Below, piece by piece: positions 9,139 through 17,885 of a DNA stretch of 64,000 nucleotides. The stretch's first letter is position 1. Every line of letters begins with the position of its first letter. The notes under the pieces were generated by a model. That model saw only the letters and a list, made by a program, of their open reading frames with translations. It did no database searches and was not told where the DNA came from. The DNA lies in NCBI RefSeq assembly GCF_004168205.1, contig NZ_RCYB01000004.1:1-64000 (forward strand). The letters run 5' to 3'. The position numbers were made by a program, and so were the translations under genes. The DNA comes from Catenibacterium sp. co_0103. Its GTDB lineage: Bacteria > Bacillota_I > Bacilli_A > Erysipelotrichales > Coprobacillaceae.

Positions 9139-9402
9139 ATGATAGGTAGAGTAGATTTTAATATGATTATAGATTTGAATCATTTATTGAAGAAAGAAGG
9201 GTATGATTATTCTGTTCATTCTATTGGTGGATGTGCAAGTTGTGGTCTTAATTTGAGATGTGAGGGAGAAGAAAGTGATTTAGAAGATGTGATGAAGGTT
9301 ATAAATGACTTTCTTAAGAAGAAGTGGTTAAAGGCTGTCCCTAGTTTAGAAGATCCCTATACTCTTGGTATCATCTCTACATTTCATAAGGAGGTCAAGT
9401 GA
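9139..9402 (+). CDS. small cysteine-containing protein, unknown function
   Basis: This 87-aa protein is not recognised. Its central stretch GGCASCGLNLRCEGEE has three cysteines in a CxxCxxxxxC pattern that could bind metal or form disulfides. The rest is predicted alternating helix and strand with a basic patch (FLKKKWLKAVP). It lies 8 bases after merR, and its TGA overlaps the ATG of the following GntR gene, so it is probably co-transcribed with both. An accessory role to either regulator is a guess. Confidence 0.6.
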   Translation: MIGRVDFNMIIDLNHLLKKEGYDYSVHSIGGCASCGLNLRCEGEESDLEDVMKVINDFLKKKWLKAVPSLEDPYTLGIISTFHKEVK

Positions 9403-9782
9403 TGTTTCAGTTAAACTATCAAAGTCATAAATCTCTCTATGAACAGATTGTAGATAATATTAAAGAACAGATTATGACAGGTGTATTAAAAGAAAATACC
9501 CAATTACCAACAGTAAGAGAACTCTCTCAACTATTAACTATTAATCCTCATATAGTTCAAAAAGCATTTCAGACATTGGACCAGGAAGGCTATATCTATA
9601 CAATTGCGAATAAAGGTACTTTTGTATCATCAAGAAAACATGTAAAGATAGATGAACAGAAAGTCGATGATATGATTCAGGTGATTGTAGAAGGTTATAA
9701 AGAATTAATCCACATGGGTATGACTCAAGATGAAATACATAATAAGATTTTAGAATATATGAAAGGGAACCCTCATGATTAA
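9402..9782 (+). CDS. GntR-family regulator, YtrA subfamily
   Basis: This 126-aa protein has an N-terminal winged helix-turn-helix (LYEQIVDNIKEQIMTG, then LPTVRELSQLLTINPHIVQKAFQTLDQEGYI) and only a short C-terminal helical tail, the mark of the YtrA subfamily that represses ABC-transporter operons. ATG at 9402 is preferred over GTG at 9399 because AGGAGG lies 7 bases before it. Its stop overlaps the ABC ATPase start, so it heads that transporter operon. Confidence 0.88.
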   Translation: MFQLNYQSHKSLYEQIVDNIKEQIMTGVLKENTQLPTVRELSQLLTINPHIVQKAFQTLDQEGYIYTIANKGTFVSSRKHVKIDEQKVDDMIQVIVEGYKELIHMGMTQDEIHNKILEYMKGNPHD

Positions 9783-10665
9783 AGTAAAAGATTTATATAA
9801 AGTGATTGATGGAGAGGTTGTCCTTGATCATCTCAATATGCAGGTAGAAGAAGGGTCTATCTATGGTTTGATGGGTCCTAATGGAGCAGGTAAAACAACA
9901 CTCATTAGACATCTGGTGGGTGTTTTAAAACAGAATGCTGGAAAGATCTTTATAGAATCACAGCCTGTTTATGAAAATATAGAAATAAAAAGAAAGATAG
10001 GCTATATATCTGATGAGATGTATTTCATAGAAACAAGCTTAGAAAGAAATGCGAAAGTCTATAAAGACCTCTATCCATCATGGAATCAAGAAAGATTTGA
10101 AGAACTCTACAAAACATTTAAATTAAATCCTACAAAGAAGATACAGATATTCTCTAAAGGAATGAGAAAACAAGCATCATTTTGTTTAATTATGTCTACA
10201 ATGCCTAAATATCTTATTTTAGATGAACCTATAGATGGATTAGATCCAATCGCAAGAAAATTAGTCTGGAAATATATTATTGATGATGTTGCCCAAAGGG
10301 ATCTAACAGTTCTTATTTCTTCTCACAACTTAAAAGAATTAGAAGGGATAGTGGATCATGTAGGTATATTGTATAAAGGTAAGATTATGAAGGAATTTGA
10401 TTTAGAATATATTCAAACGCATATTCATAAAATACAGGTTTCATTTGGAGATAAAGAAGTTCATTTAGATGATTTAAATATTGCGTATCAGGAGGAAAGA
10501 GGTTCAGTAAAAATATTGATTATTGAAGACTCTCTTTCTAATATTAGAAAGGTTATAGGAGATCAATCTCCTCTTATCTTTGATATACTTCCTTTAAGTC
10601 TGGAAGAACTCTTTATATATGAAGTAGGAGGAGAAGATGATGATATCCAAAAACTCATATTTTAA
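9775..10665 (+). CDS. ABC transporter ATP-binding protein
   Basis: This 296-aa ATPase has Walker A GPNGAGKTT near residues 34-42, a modified signature FSKGMRKQASF near 128-138, Walker B YLILDEPIDGLDP near 148-160, and the switch histidine in ISSHNL. The C-terminal ~70 residues resemble the YtrB/YxlF-type accessory domain. It overlaps the upstream GntR gene and the downstream permease gene, so the three form one coupled operon. Exporter type; substrate unknown, often antibiotic or cell-envelope stress related in YtrA operons. Confidence 0.92.
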   Translation: MIKVKDLYKVIDGEVVLDHLNMQVEEGSIYGLMGPNGAGKTTLIRHLVGVLKQNAGKIFIESQPVYENIEIKRKIGYISDEMYFIETSLERNAKVYKDLYPSWNQERFEELYKTFKLNPTKKIQIFSKGMRKQASFCLIMSTMPKYLILDEPIDGLDPIARKLVWKYIIDDVAQRDLTVLISSHNLKELEGIVDHVGILYKGKIMKEFDLEYIQTHIHKIQVSFGDKEVHLDDLNIAYQEERGSVKILIIEDSLSNIRKVIGDQSPLIFDILPLSLEELFIYEVGGEDDDIQKLIF

Positions 10666-12307
10666 TAAAACCTTCTTTAAAAACCTTATGAAACGTTTCT
10701 GGATCATTGGTTTAGGGATGATGGTATCCTATGTTTTATTATATCTTTATCCTATCTACCAGGGTGCAAGTTCAGAGGGGTATCAATACTATGCAGCATA
10801 TCTCAAGGGATCTTATTTTATAGGTAATCTTATTATCTCTGCTATTGCGATACTTACAAGTGTGGCTTTACTCTATTTCTATCATAACCGTACAGCCTCT
10901 ACAATTATTCATTCTATGCCTATTAAAAGATCAGAACTCTATTGGACATCTTTTATTGCGGGAATGATTTTAATGTTTATACCTCTTATTCTTACAACAG
11001 GGATACTTATATTCTATGGTAAAACAATTCCTTTATATTATAGAGAACTTTCAATCAACCGTTGTCTGAGCTGGTTTTTGATTCAAAGTGCAATCATATT
11101 CTTTGCATATGGCATTACACAATTCTGTGGTATTATCACGGGTAATCTCTATACGCATTGTATATTAGGAGTATTTTTTAATAGTTTACCTTGGCTTAGT
11201 TCACAGTTTTTTACTATTCTTAAATCAGCCTTTACTTATGGTGTAGAAGAGCCTTCTGTCGCTTTTGAGAACTATTCTACTGCCTTCAATTATGTATTAA
11301 ATCTAGAAAAATGGCTCACATTGCGTACTCTTGCTTATTTGATTATTTATATTGCGATAGGCATCAGTTTGGTCTTTATTGCCTACTTCATTTATAAACG
11401 TGTTAAATTAGAATACATCGGTTCTTCTGTGGTTTTTGACCGTTTAAAAGATATAGTTGTCATTATAGGGACTCTTGTACTCTCTTCATTTGTGACATTC
11501 TTATTTATATCCAATGAAACATCTATTCATACAATGCGTATCACTTTTGTGATTATAGGTATCATTGATTCATTTATAGGTTACTATATTTCAAGAATGA
11601 TTGCAGATATGACACTTTATGTCTTTAATAAGAAGAACTTTAAGAAGTTTATCATCTATCTTGTGGTCTTCTCACTCATGTGCGTCTTCTTTGTATTTGA
11701 TATCACAGATGAAGAAAATAAGATTCCAAAAACAGGTACTGTATCTTATGTGACATTCAGTTCTGATTATTCAGGTAATCAGGATGTTAGATTGAATGAT
11801 TCTGATTCTATTGATATTATTCATGATATACATAAAGATATCTTAAAAGCACCACATAATTCTAATGATTCTTCTCATTATTTCAGCATTACTTATCATC
11901 TCGTAGATGGTAAAACACTCACACGTTCCTACAACATATCACAGGACTGCTTCGATAAATATGTGAAGGATGATATGAAGTCTCTTTATACAAATGTCTC
12001 TTATATGAACCAGATCTTTAGAAATATGCATTGGGTAGAAGTATCTGTTATGAACTATACAGATGATACAATGGACGATACAGTCTATTTAAAAGAAGAT
12101 GACGTTAGAGGTTTGAAATATGCTTTAAGAAAGGACTATGAAACTCTTTCGATGGATACTATTTCAGACGCAATTAATAACTATAAATATAGTATTGAAG
12201 TCATTAATGATGCAGATTATGTACTTACTTTCTATATTAATAAGGATTTTGAGAATACAGTGACATACTTTAAAAAGAGAGGTTATTATAGAAAGATATT
12301 TAAGTGA
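10637..12307 (+). CDS. ABC transporter permease (YtrC/ABC-2 type)
   Basis: This 556-aa membrane protein begins 28 bases inside the ATPase gene behind GGAGGAG. Hydrophobic segments are visible near residues 15-35, 55-80, 100-130, 145-175, 230-260, 275-300, 305-325 and 345-362. After that comes a ~190-residue polar C-terminal domain, probably extracytoplasmic, with the repeated pattern of aspartates, tyrosines and threonines (YTDDTMDDTVYLKEDD). The arrangement matches the permease partner in YtrA-type operons. Confidence 0.85.
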   Translation: MMISKNSYFNKTFFKNLMKRFWIIGLGMMVSYVLLYLYPIYQGASSEGYQYYAAYLKGSYFIGNLIISAIAILTSVALLYFYHNRTASTIIHSMPIKRSELYWTSFIAGMILMFIPLILTTGILIFYGKTIPLYYRELSINRCLSWFLIQSAIIFFAYGITQFCGIITGNLYTHCILGVFFNSLPWLSSQFFTILKSAFTYGVEEPSVAFENYSTAFNYVLNLEKWLTLRTLAYLIIYIAIGISLVFIAYFIYKRVKLEYIGSSVVFDRLKDIVVIIGTLVLSSFVTFLFISNETSIHTMRITFVIIGIIDSFIGYYISRMIADMTLYVFNKKNFKKFIIYLVVFSLMCVFFVFDITDEENKIPKTGTVSYVTFSSDYSGNQDVRLNDSDSIDIIHDIHKDILKAPHNSNDSSHYFSITYHLVDGKTLTRSYNISQDCFDKYVKDDMKSLYTNVSYMNQIFRNMHWVEVSVMNYTDDTMDDTVYLKEDDVRGLKYALRKDYETLSMDTISDAINNYKYSIEVINDADYVLTFYINKDFENTVTYFKKRGYYRKIFK

Positions 12308-12312
12308 AAAGA

Positions 12313-12344
12313 CGTATCACCAAATAGGTGATACGCTTTTACTT
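12313..12344. terminator. shared convergent terminator
   Basis: CGTATCACC (12313-12321), AAATA loop and GGTGATACG (12327-12335), then TTTTAC. It separates the convergent ABC operon and branching-enzyme gene. Confidence 0.85.
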
Positions 12345-14114
12345 TACAATATAGAATTGTGCACTATAGGCAGGTAATGTCATTTCTATTTCATTTTTTA
12401 TATGAATTTCTTTATCTAGATTATGTGATTTACCACTATATAATTCATTATCTGAATTTAATAGAAGATTCAATGTTTCAGGTTGATCTACTTTATAAGT
12501 ATATGTCTTATCTACATTATGGAAGTTAAAGAAAGCGACTATTGTTTCTTGATCACTCATACGTTTAAAGACATAAATACAATCCTGTTCCTGATGACAA
12601 TCTACCCATTTAAATCCTTTTTCACTAAAGTCATACTGTGATAAAGAAGGATGTGTCAAATAGATGTTATTTAATTCTCTCATGAAATGAAGGAAAGAAT
12701 CATGTATAGGATACTTCAATAAGAACCAGTCTGGTTCCTTTGTTTCATCCCATTCTCTAAACATCGCAATCTCATTACCCATGAAGTTAAGTTTCTTACC
12801 AGGATGCGCAAACATATACATATAAAGTGCTTTGACCTGTGCAAACTTCTCTTCATACTCACCATACATCTTATCAATAATAGTCTTCTTACCATGTACC
12901 ACTTCATCATGTGAGAATGGAAGAATAAAATGTTCATTATAGAAATACATCATAGAGAATGTAAGCTTATGATAGAAAGAAGGTCTTTCTTCTGGAGTCT
13001 TCATAAAGTAATCTAATGTATCATTCATCCAACCTAAATCCCATTTATAATCAAAACCTAAACCACCTTGGTCAACAGGACGTGTTACACCTTGATAAGA
13101 AGATGAATCTTCGGCGAAAAGAAGAGTATGAGGCACTCTCTGTTTAAGTCCTTTATTAAAGTTCTGAACAAAGCGAATCGCTTCTCTATTCTCTCCACGA
13201 CCACTATTACCCTGCCAGTAAATAAGATTACCAACTGCATCTAGTCTTAAGCCATCAATATGATATTCCTTTAACCAGTAATAAGCAGAAGAATTCAAGA
13301 ATGAACATACATCACCACGAGAATGCTGGAAATTACATGTACCCCATTCACTCTTACCTACTGCATCATTAGGATAATTATAAAGAGGTGTACCATCATA
13401 GTTATTCAAACCAAATCCATCAATCGCAAAATGAACAGGTACAAAATCAAGAATAACCGCAATATTATTTTCATGACACTTCTCTACAAAATATCTTAAA
13501 TCATCAGGCGTACCATAACGAGATGTAGGCGCAAAATAACCAGTAGGCTGATAACCCCAGCTTAAATCATTAGGATATTCATTTAAAGGCATGATTTCTA
13601 AGAAGTTATAATGATTCTCTTTTAAATAAGGAATAATTAAATCAGCCATTTCACGATATGTATACCAGTCATCTGCTTTTTCACCTGGTTTCTTCCAAGA
13701 ACCAAAATGCATTTCATACACATTAATAGGCATATCTTCACTAAATCTTTGATTCATCCAAGCATCATCATGGAATGTATACTGATTCATATCAAAAATA
13801 ATAGATGCATTATTAGGACGTACTTCACTTGTATACATATAAGGATCACAGTGATCTACAAAAGACCCATTATTATAAATACGATACTTATACATCTGTC
13901 CCGCTTTCGCATTTGATATAGTCGCTTCAAAGAACTGCCAATTTCCACAACGGTTCATAGGTGTTTCCTGCCAGTCATTAAATTCGCCAATAACTGCCAC
14001 ATGAGATGCTGCTGGCGCATATGTTCTAAAAGTTACGCCATTCATATGAACAAAAGCACCTAGATACTTATAAGTCTCAAATTCCTGCCCATTATAAAAA
14101 TTATTAAAATCCAT
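12339..14114 (-). CDS. glgB: 1,4-alpha-glucan (glycogen) branching enzyme
   Basis: This 591-aa GH13 enzyme makes alpha-1,6 branches in glycogen. An N-terminal CBM48 (about 15-105, AVIGEFNDWQETPM) precedes the barrel. Catalytic motifs are GLRLDAVGN near 289-297 (nucleophile Asp), LFAEDSSSY near 333-341 (Glu) and SHDEVVHG near 401-408. It lacks the extra N1 module of GlgB from enteric bacteria, which fits the shorter length. The start has GGAGGG 6 bases upstream. No other glg gene is adjacent, so it stands alone. The alternative is a GH13 trehalohydrolase, but SHDEVVHGK is specific to branching enzymes. Confidence 0.93.
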   Translation of the reverse strand: MDFNNFYNGQEFETYKYLGAFVHMNGVTFRTYAPAASHVAVIGEFNDWQETPMNRCGNWQFFEATISNAKAGQMYKYRIYNNGSFVDHCDPYMYTSEVRPNNASIIFDMNQYTFHDDAWMNQRFSEDMPINVYEMHFGSWKKPGEKADDWYTYREMADLIIPYLKENHYNFLEIMPLNEYPNDLSWGYQPTGYFAPTSRYGTPDDLRYFVEKCHENNIAVILDFVPVHFAIDGFGLNNYDGTPLYNYPNDAVGKSEWGTCNFQHSRGDVCSFLNSSAYYWLKEYHIDGLRLDAVGNLIYWQGNSGRGENREAIRFVQNFNKGLKQRVPHTLLFAEDSSSYQGVTRPVDQGGLGFDYKWDLGWMNDTLDYFMKTPEERPSFYHKLTFSMMYFYNEHFILPFSHDEVVHGKKTIIDKMYGEYEEKFAQVKALYMYMFAHPGKKLNFMGNEIAMFREWDETKEPDWFLLKYPIHDSFLHFMRELNNIYLTHPSLSQYDFSEKGFKWVDCHQEQDCIYVFKRMSDQETIVAFFNFHNVDKTYTYKVDQPETLNLLLNSDNELYSGKSHNLDKEIHIKNEIEMTLPAYSAQFYIVK

Positions 14115-14207
14115 ATGTTACCCTCCAATTTCTCTACTTTAATCATAAGATAATTAGAAGAAAATTTCATCTGACATTTTAAACGATTTGTTTGGAATTA
14201 CACATGT

Positions 14208-14234
14208 AAAAACCCTCCACTTAAGGGAGGGTTT
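14208..14234 (-). terminator. intrinsic terminator of the DapB-fold dehydrogenase gene
   Basis: AAACCCTCC and GGAGGGTTT flank a short loop. Reading leftward it follows the dehydrogenase stop and is followed by a TTTTT tract. Confidence 0.8.
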
Positions 14235-14242
14235 GGTGATGA

Positions 14243-15268
14243 TTATAAGTGATAATCCATAGGATATGTTAAGTATTCTAATGTATCTAACTGATCAACA
14301 GTGACAACACCAGCTGGTGCTCTAAGTAAACTAGGAATTCTATTTACTATAGTAGCACATGTATGTTCTACTGTAGCTGGTTTAACTACATGGAATTCAG
14401 TATCTGGTTCGCCAGTAATCTTCCAATCACACATATCACCATCATCAGGACCATAGACCTTACCAATGCACTGTGTTTCAATAATAGGCCCCTGGAATGT
14501 TTCTGTAGTAACGACTGCAGCCATACCAATACAATTTCCTTTTGGAATTGTTTCACCCATTGTTTCAGAATACAAATCAGTATCATGGAAATAAGGCACA
14601 CATTTTTGTGTCTGTGACTTAATAGTCCATCCCATACGAGATGCGAGAGCTTCATTTGAGTTCCATACATAAGATGGTTCAATTTCTTCAGGATGGGCAA
14701 TTGTTGCTTCAAACTCTTCAGGTGTTAAACCTACACCATGTGCTTTCGCAAGGGCTAAACCATATTCTTCTACATTATAGCTAACTGCCCCTTCAATCTT
14801 AGTAATAGTATGACAAGAACCAGCTACTAAACCAACCATGTTCACCCAGAATGTATCTTCCATACCACTACCTACAAATGTACATCCTGTTTCTTTCGCA
14901 AGAACATCTAACTTATTCATTCTTACTGGATCAGTTGTCCATGCATCTGTTGCTTCTTCACATGTAGTGATGACATTAATACCTCTACTTAAGCATTTTT
15001 CAAAATGATCAAAACAATCACTCACAAGTGAGAATAATGTCACAACTGCAACATCAGCATCACAATTATCCAATACTTCATCGGCATCACTACTGATCTT
15101 TACACCAGTCTTAATACCTAGTTCTGCATAATCACCTACATCCATGCCCACAATTGCAGGATTATTATCAATGGCTCCGACAATCTGCGCACCTTTCTCA
15201 TACAAATAACGTAAGATGTATTTACTCATCTTACCACAACCATACTGTACAACTTTAATCTTTTCCAT
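14243..15268 (-). CDS. DapB-fold NAD(P)-dependent dehydrogenase (2,4-diaminopentanoate dehydrogenase-like)
   Basis: This 341-aa oxidoreductase has an N-terminal Rossmann fold with a GxGxM-type loop ([17 protein letters not shown]) and an acidic end of beta-2 ([11 protein letters not shown]), as in dihydrodipicolinate reductase-like enzymes. It is longer than DapB (~270) and lacks the DapB GHHxxK substrate motif. Its size and N-terminus resemble 2,4-diaminopentanoate dehydrogenase of clostridial ornithine fermentation. No ornithine-pathway genes lie nearby, so the substrate remains open. Start has AGGAGG 8 bases upstream. Confidence 0.7.
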   Translation of the reverse strand: MEKIKVVQYGCGKMSKYILRYLYEKGAQIVGAIDNNPAIVGMDVGDYAELGIKTGVKISSDADEVLDNCDADVAVVTLFSLVSDCFDHFEKCLSRGINVITTCEEATDAWTTDPVRMNKLDVLAKETGCTFVGSGMEDTFWVNMVGLVAGSCHTITKIEGAVSYNVEEYGLALAKAHGVGLTPEEFEATIAHPEEIEPSYVWNSNEALASRMGWTIKSQTQKCVPYFHDTDLYSETMGETIPKGNCIGMAAVVTTETFQGPIIETQCIGKVYGPDDGDMCDWKITGEPDTEFHVVKPATVEHTCATIVNRIPSLLRAPAGVVTVDQLDTLEYLTYPMDYHL

Positions 15269-15295
15269 ATGAAATACCTCCTAACTAAAGGATAA

Positions 15296-15320
15296 ACCCT
15301 CATCAATGATGAGGGTCAAC
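15296..15320 (-). terminator. intrinsic terminator of the BmrR-like gene
   Basis: ACCCTCATC (15296-15304) and GATGAGGGT (15308-15316) overlap the end of the leftward merR gene. On the minus strand a short T-containing tract follows. Confidence 0.6.
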
Positions 15321-16160
15321 CTTTTTATAGGCAATTGGGACTTGTAATCTTAGATACATAGAACGTTCATTATCTTTAAAGAATGTGAGTTCTATTAATA
15401 CTTCACATATATAATCACCAATCACTTCATAATTATTTTCCATACAATACTTTAGTAATCTTCCTGCATACTCTTTCTCATTATTAAAATCATCCATATA
15501 GATACAAGCATACATACCACTTTCTAATGTCTGTACAGATTCCTTTTTTGGAAAGTGTTCATCTACAAAAATAAATATATCATGAGTAATAAACTCTTGT
15601 TTCAGGAATCTCTTTCTTTTAAGAAAAGTTCCCACATTACAATAATAGACTTGGGGAAGATGTTCTTCTAATAATTGATCTTTGAATTCTTTAAGTATTA
15701 CCTCATACCCATCCTGATCATAATCATAGAAGTTCTTATTCACTCGTTTGGCATAGATGTGACGTTCATCAATATACTCAGTTGTCAAAGTGCCAGGTGT
15801 AGGGGATTTACGGTATCTTTCAAGAGAATAGATTGTACGTTTGATTGCATCTCTTTTGCGTAAAATATCATCCATCTCTTTCTCTATAGAACGCTGTTTC
15901 TTAATCAGTATTGCTTCTATAAGAGTAGGATCTTCTTTATCCAACAATTCCTTGATTTCCTTCAAGTTCATTCCTAACTCTTTCATATACCCTATTAGAT
16001 CAAGTCTTGCATTCTGCTTCATATCATAATAACGATAGCCTGTATCTTCATCAATATAGATAGGTGTCAATAATCCCCATTTATCATATAAACGGAGCGT
16101 ATTAATACTCACATGATTAATTTTAGCCATCTTCCCAATAGAAATTAAACCTTCATGCAT
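15303..16160 (-). CDS. MerR-family regulator with GyrI-like ligand domain (BmrR-type)
   Basis: This 285-aa regulator has a MerR DNA-binding domain at about 1-75 (LISIGKMAKINHVSINTLRLYDKWGLL, then DEDTGYRYYDM), a coiled dimer helix at about 80-120, and a C-terminal ~160-aa domain similar in layout to the GyrI/BmrR multidrug-sensing domain. Such proteins bind hydrophobic cations and activate exporters. The neighbouring genes are an esterase and a dehydrogenase, with no exporter adjacent, so its target could be remote. Start has AGGAGG 7 bases upstream. Confidence 0.85.
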   Translation of the reverse strand: MHEGLISIGKMAKINHVSINTLRLYDKWGLLTPIYIDEDTGYRYYDMKQNARLDLIGYMKELGMNLKEIKELLDKEDPTLIEAILIKKQRSIEKEMDDILRKRDAIKRTIYSLERYRKSPTPGTLTTEYIDERHIYAKRVNKNFYDYDQDGYEVILKEFKDQLLEEHLPQVYYCNVGTFLKRKRFLKQEFITHDIFIFVDEHFPKKESVQTLESGMYACIYMDDFNNEKEYAGRLLKYCMENNYEVIGDYICEVLIELTFFKDNERSMYLRLQVPIAYKKVDPHH

Positions 16161-16247
16161 ACAATCACCTCCTTCTATAATTCTACCATTTTTAGAAGAC
16201 TAACTTGTAAGAAAAATGTTAGAATGGGGAAAAGAGGGGGTTAAGGT

Positions 16248-17114
16248 ATGTCTATACTTACTGATACAATTAGAAAACAGTTCAAAGAAGGGGATGATAT
16301 CAGAGATGAAGATTTGACTACGCCTGATACAGTTCAACGATTTGATAATATTCTTTATGGTGATGATCCAGAATGGAATACAATGGATCTCTATATTCCT
16401 AAAGAAGAAAAAGAAAAACTTCCTATTATTATTAGTTTCCATGGTGGAGGCTGGGTATATGGAGATAAGGAAAGATATCAATATTATTGCATGAGCCTTG
16501 CAGAAAGAGGTTTTGCGGTTATTAACTTTACTTATCGTCTCGCACCAGAATTCAAACATCCTGCACCTCTTGAAGATATGAATCAAGTTGTTCATTGGAT
16601 CATGAATCATGCAAAGGATTATTTTTTAGATACAGAACATATATATGGTGTAGGAGATTCTGCAGGAGCGCATTTACTAGTCCTCTATACATCTATTCTT
16701 ACAAATAAGGAATATGCTTCTACCTATGACTTTAAAGTACCAGAAGGCTTTCAATTTAATGCGCTCGCATTAAATTGTGGTGCTTATAACATCACGCTTG
16801 AAACAGAATTGACAGGAGAACTTATGAAAGAATATCTACCAAATGGAGGAACAGAAGAAGAATTTAAAGCAATCAATCCAAAACAATATATTACTTCAGA
16901 CTTCCCTCCATGCTTTGTGATGACAGCAGAAGGGGACTTCTTAGTAGAAGATGCGCTCACAATGAGTCAAGTACTGACTCATCATAATGTCCCTCATATA
17001 TATAAATATTATGTAGGGGACAAACCTCTCAATCATGTCTTCCATTGTAATATAAAACTCAAGGAAGCAACACAATGTAATGATGAGGAATGTCAATTCT
17101 TCAGGAAATATTAA
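16248..17114 (+). CDS. alpha/beta hydrolase, HSL-type esterase
   Basis: This 288-aa hydrolase belongs to the alpha/beta hydrolase fold-3 group. The oxyanion motif HGGGW is near residues 65-69, the nucleophile elbow GDSAG is near 136-140 (Ser138), the acid is in AEGDFLVED near 228, and the base histidine in LNHVF near 263. It has no signal peptide, so it acts on intracellular or diffusible esters. GGGGG lies 7 bases before the ATG. It is divergent from the BmrR-like gene, with an imperfect dyad CTAAC...GTTAG at 16201-16223 between them that may be an operator. Confidence 0.88.
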   Translation: MSILTDTIRKQFKEGDDIRDEDLTTPDTVQRFDNILYGDDPEWNTMDLYIPKEEKEKLPIIISFHGGGWVYGDKERYQYYCMSLAERGFAVINFTYRLAPEFKHPAPLEDMNQVVHWIMNHAKDYFLDTEHIYGVGDSAGAHLLVLYTSILTNKEYASTYDFKVPEGFQFNALALNCGAYNITLETELTGELMKEYLPNGGTEEEFKAINPKQYITSDFPPCFVMTAEGDFLVEDALTMSQVLTHHNVPHIYKYYVGDKPLNHVFHCNIKLKEATQCNDEECQFFRKY

Positions 17115-17144
17115 AAGGTTATTCGTCATCCGAATAACCTTTTT
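17113..17144. terminator. shared convergent terminator
   Basis: AAAAGGTTATTCG, loop TCATC and CGAATAACCTTTTT lie between the esterase and the SWIM-protein gene. Confidence 0.85.
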
Positions 17145-17150
17145 GAGTGT

Positions 17151-17882
17151 TTACTTTAATCCAAACAATGTTTCAATACATGAATCATCCATAACTCTAT
17201 CTGTCACAGGCATATCTGCATGTTTTAATAAAGAGTCTACATGGTCTTTAATTGTCACATCTACAAGTTTATTGACATCAATACCTCTGAGTTCAAAAAA
17301 CAAGAACGGATTCTCATCTAATTTAGCACCTATACCATAAAGTACTGCAGCGACATGTTTACACATAATAGCCCAGTCAGGACAGCTGCAATTAAAACTA
17401 ATTTCTCTTTGAGAAGGAAACAAACCATGCTTTGATAAGAATAGATCTTTTAAGTCTTCGGGAAACTCTCCATTGAGAAGCTGCTGGAGATTCTGAATCT
17501 GTGAACTGCATTGATCTATAATCTCTTCACATACATCTTCTTTAAGCGGGCTGATATTAATTTCTACCTTATAAGGTGTTCTTCGTGTACCTTGTACACG
17601 TGCTTTTACTTTACCTTTCACAATCTGTAAATCAATAACAGCACCTGTTTTCACATATCTTTTTCCACGTGCGAGACGGCTGGAATAATCGGCATATTGT
17701 TCGATATTCTGACACCAGGCAATACCCCACCAGCTCTTTGCGATTTGTCTACCTTCAATCACTATTGGGTGCATTTCTTTCCCTTTACTTTTCGCATTAT
17801 TCACACTTTGTTGGGCTTTTCTCTGTAGTTCTCCCACACTGATCTGTGAATATTGCATACTTGTTTTCCAATATCTTCCCAT
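17151..17882 (-). CDS. SWIM zinc-finger protein (YwqB-like)
   Basis: This 243-aa protein contains the SWIM motif CxCxnCxH (FNCSCPDWAIMCKHVAAVLY, about residues 161-180), which binds zinc and probably nucleic acid or protein. The N-terminal part (WWGIAWCQNIEQYADYSSRLARG) is typical of the SWIM proteins paired with SNF2 helicases. The ATG lies 3 bases after the helicase stop with no good ribosome site, which suggests translational coupling. B. subtilis has the same pair as ywqB and ywqA; the process it serves is not settled. Confidence 0.85.
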   Translation of the reverse strand: MGRYWKTSMQYSQISVGELQRKAQQSVNNAKSKGKEMHPIVIEGRQIAKSWWGIAWCQNIEQYADYSSRLARGKRYVKTGAVIDLQIVKGKVKARVQGTRRTPYKVEINISPLKEDVCEEIIDQCSSQIQNLQQLLNGEFPEDLKDLFLSKHGLFPSQREISFNCSCPDWAIMCKHVAAVLYGIGAKLDENPFLFFELRGIDVNKLVDVTIKDHVDSLLKHADMPVTDRVMDDSCIETLFGLK

Positions 17883-17885
17883 ACG

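Noticed and set aside
12716..12937. 73-codon minus-strand ORF inside glgB
   Set aside because: Out-of-frame shadow of glgB catalytic region; no ribosome site.
14243..15268. True dihydrodipicolinate reductase (lysine pathway)
   Set aside because: It is 70 residues too long, lacks the DapB substrate motif and has no lysine genes near.
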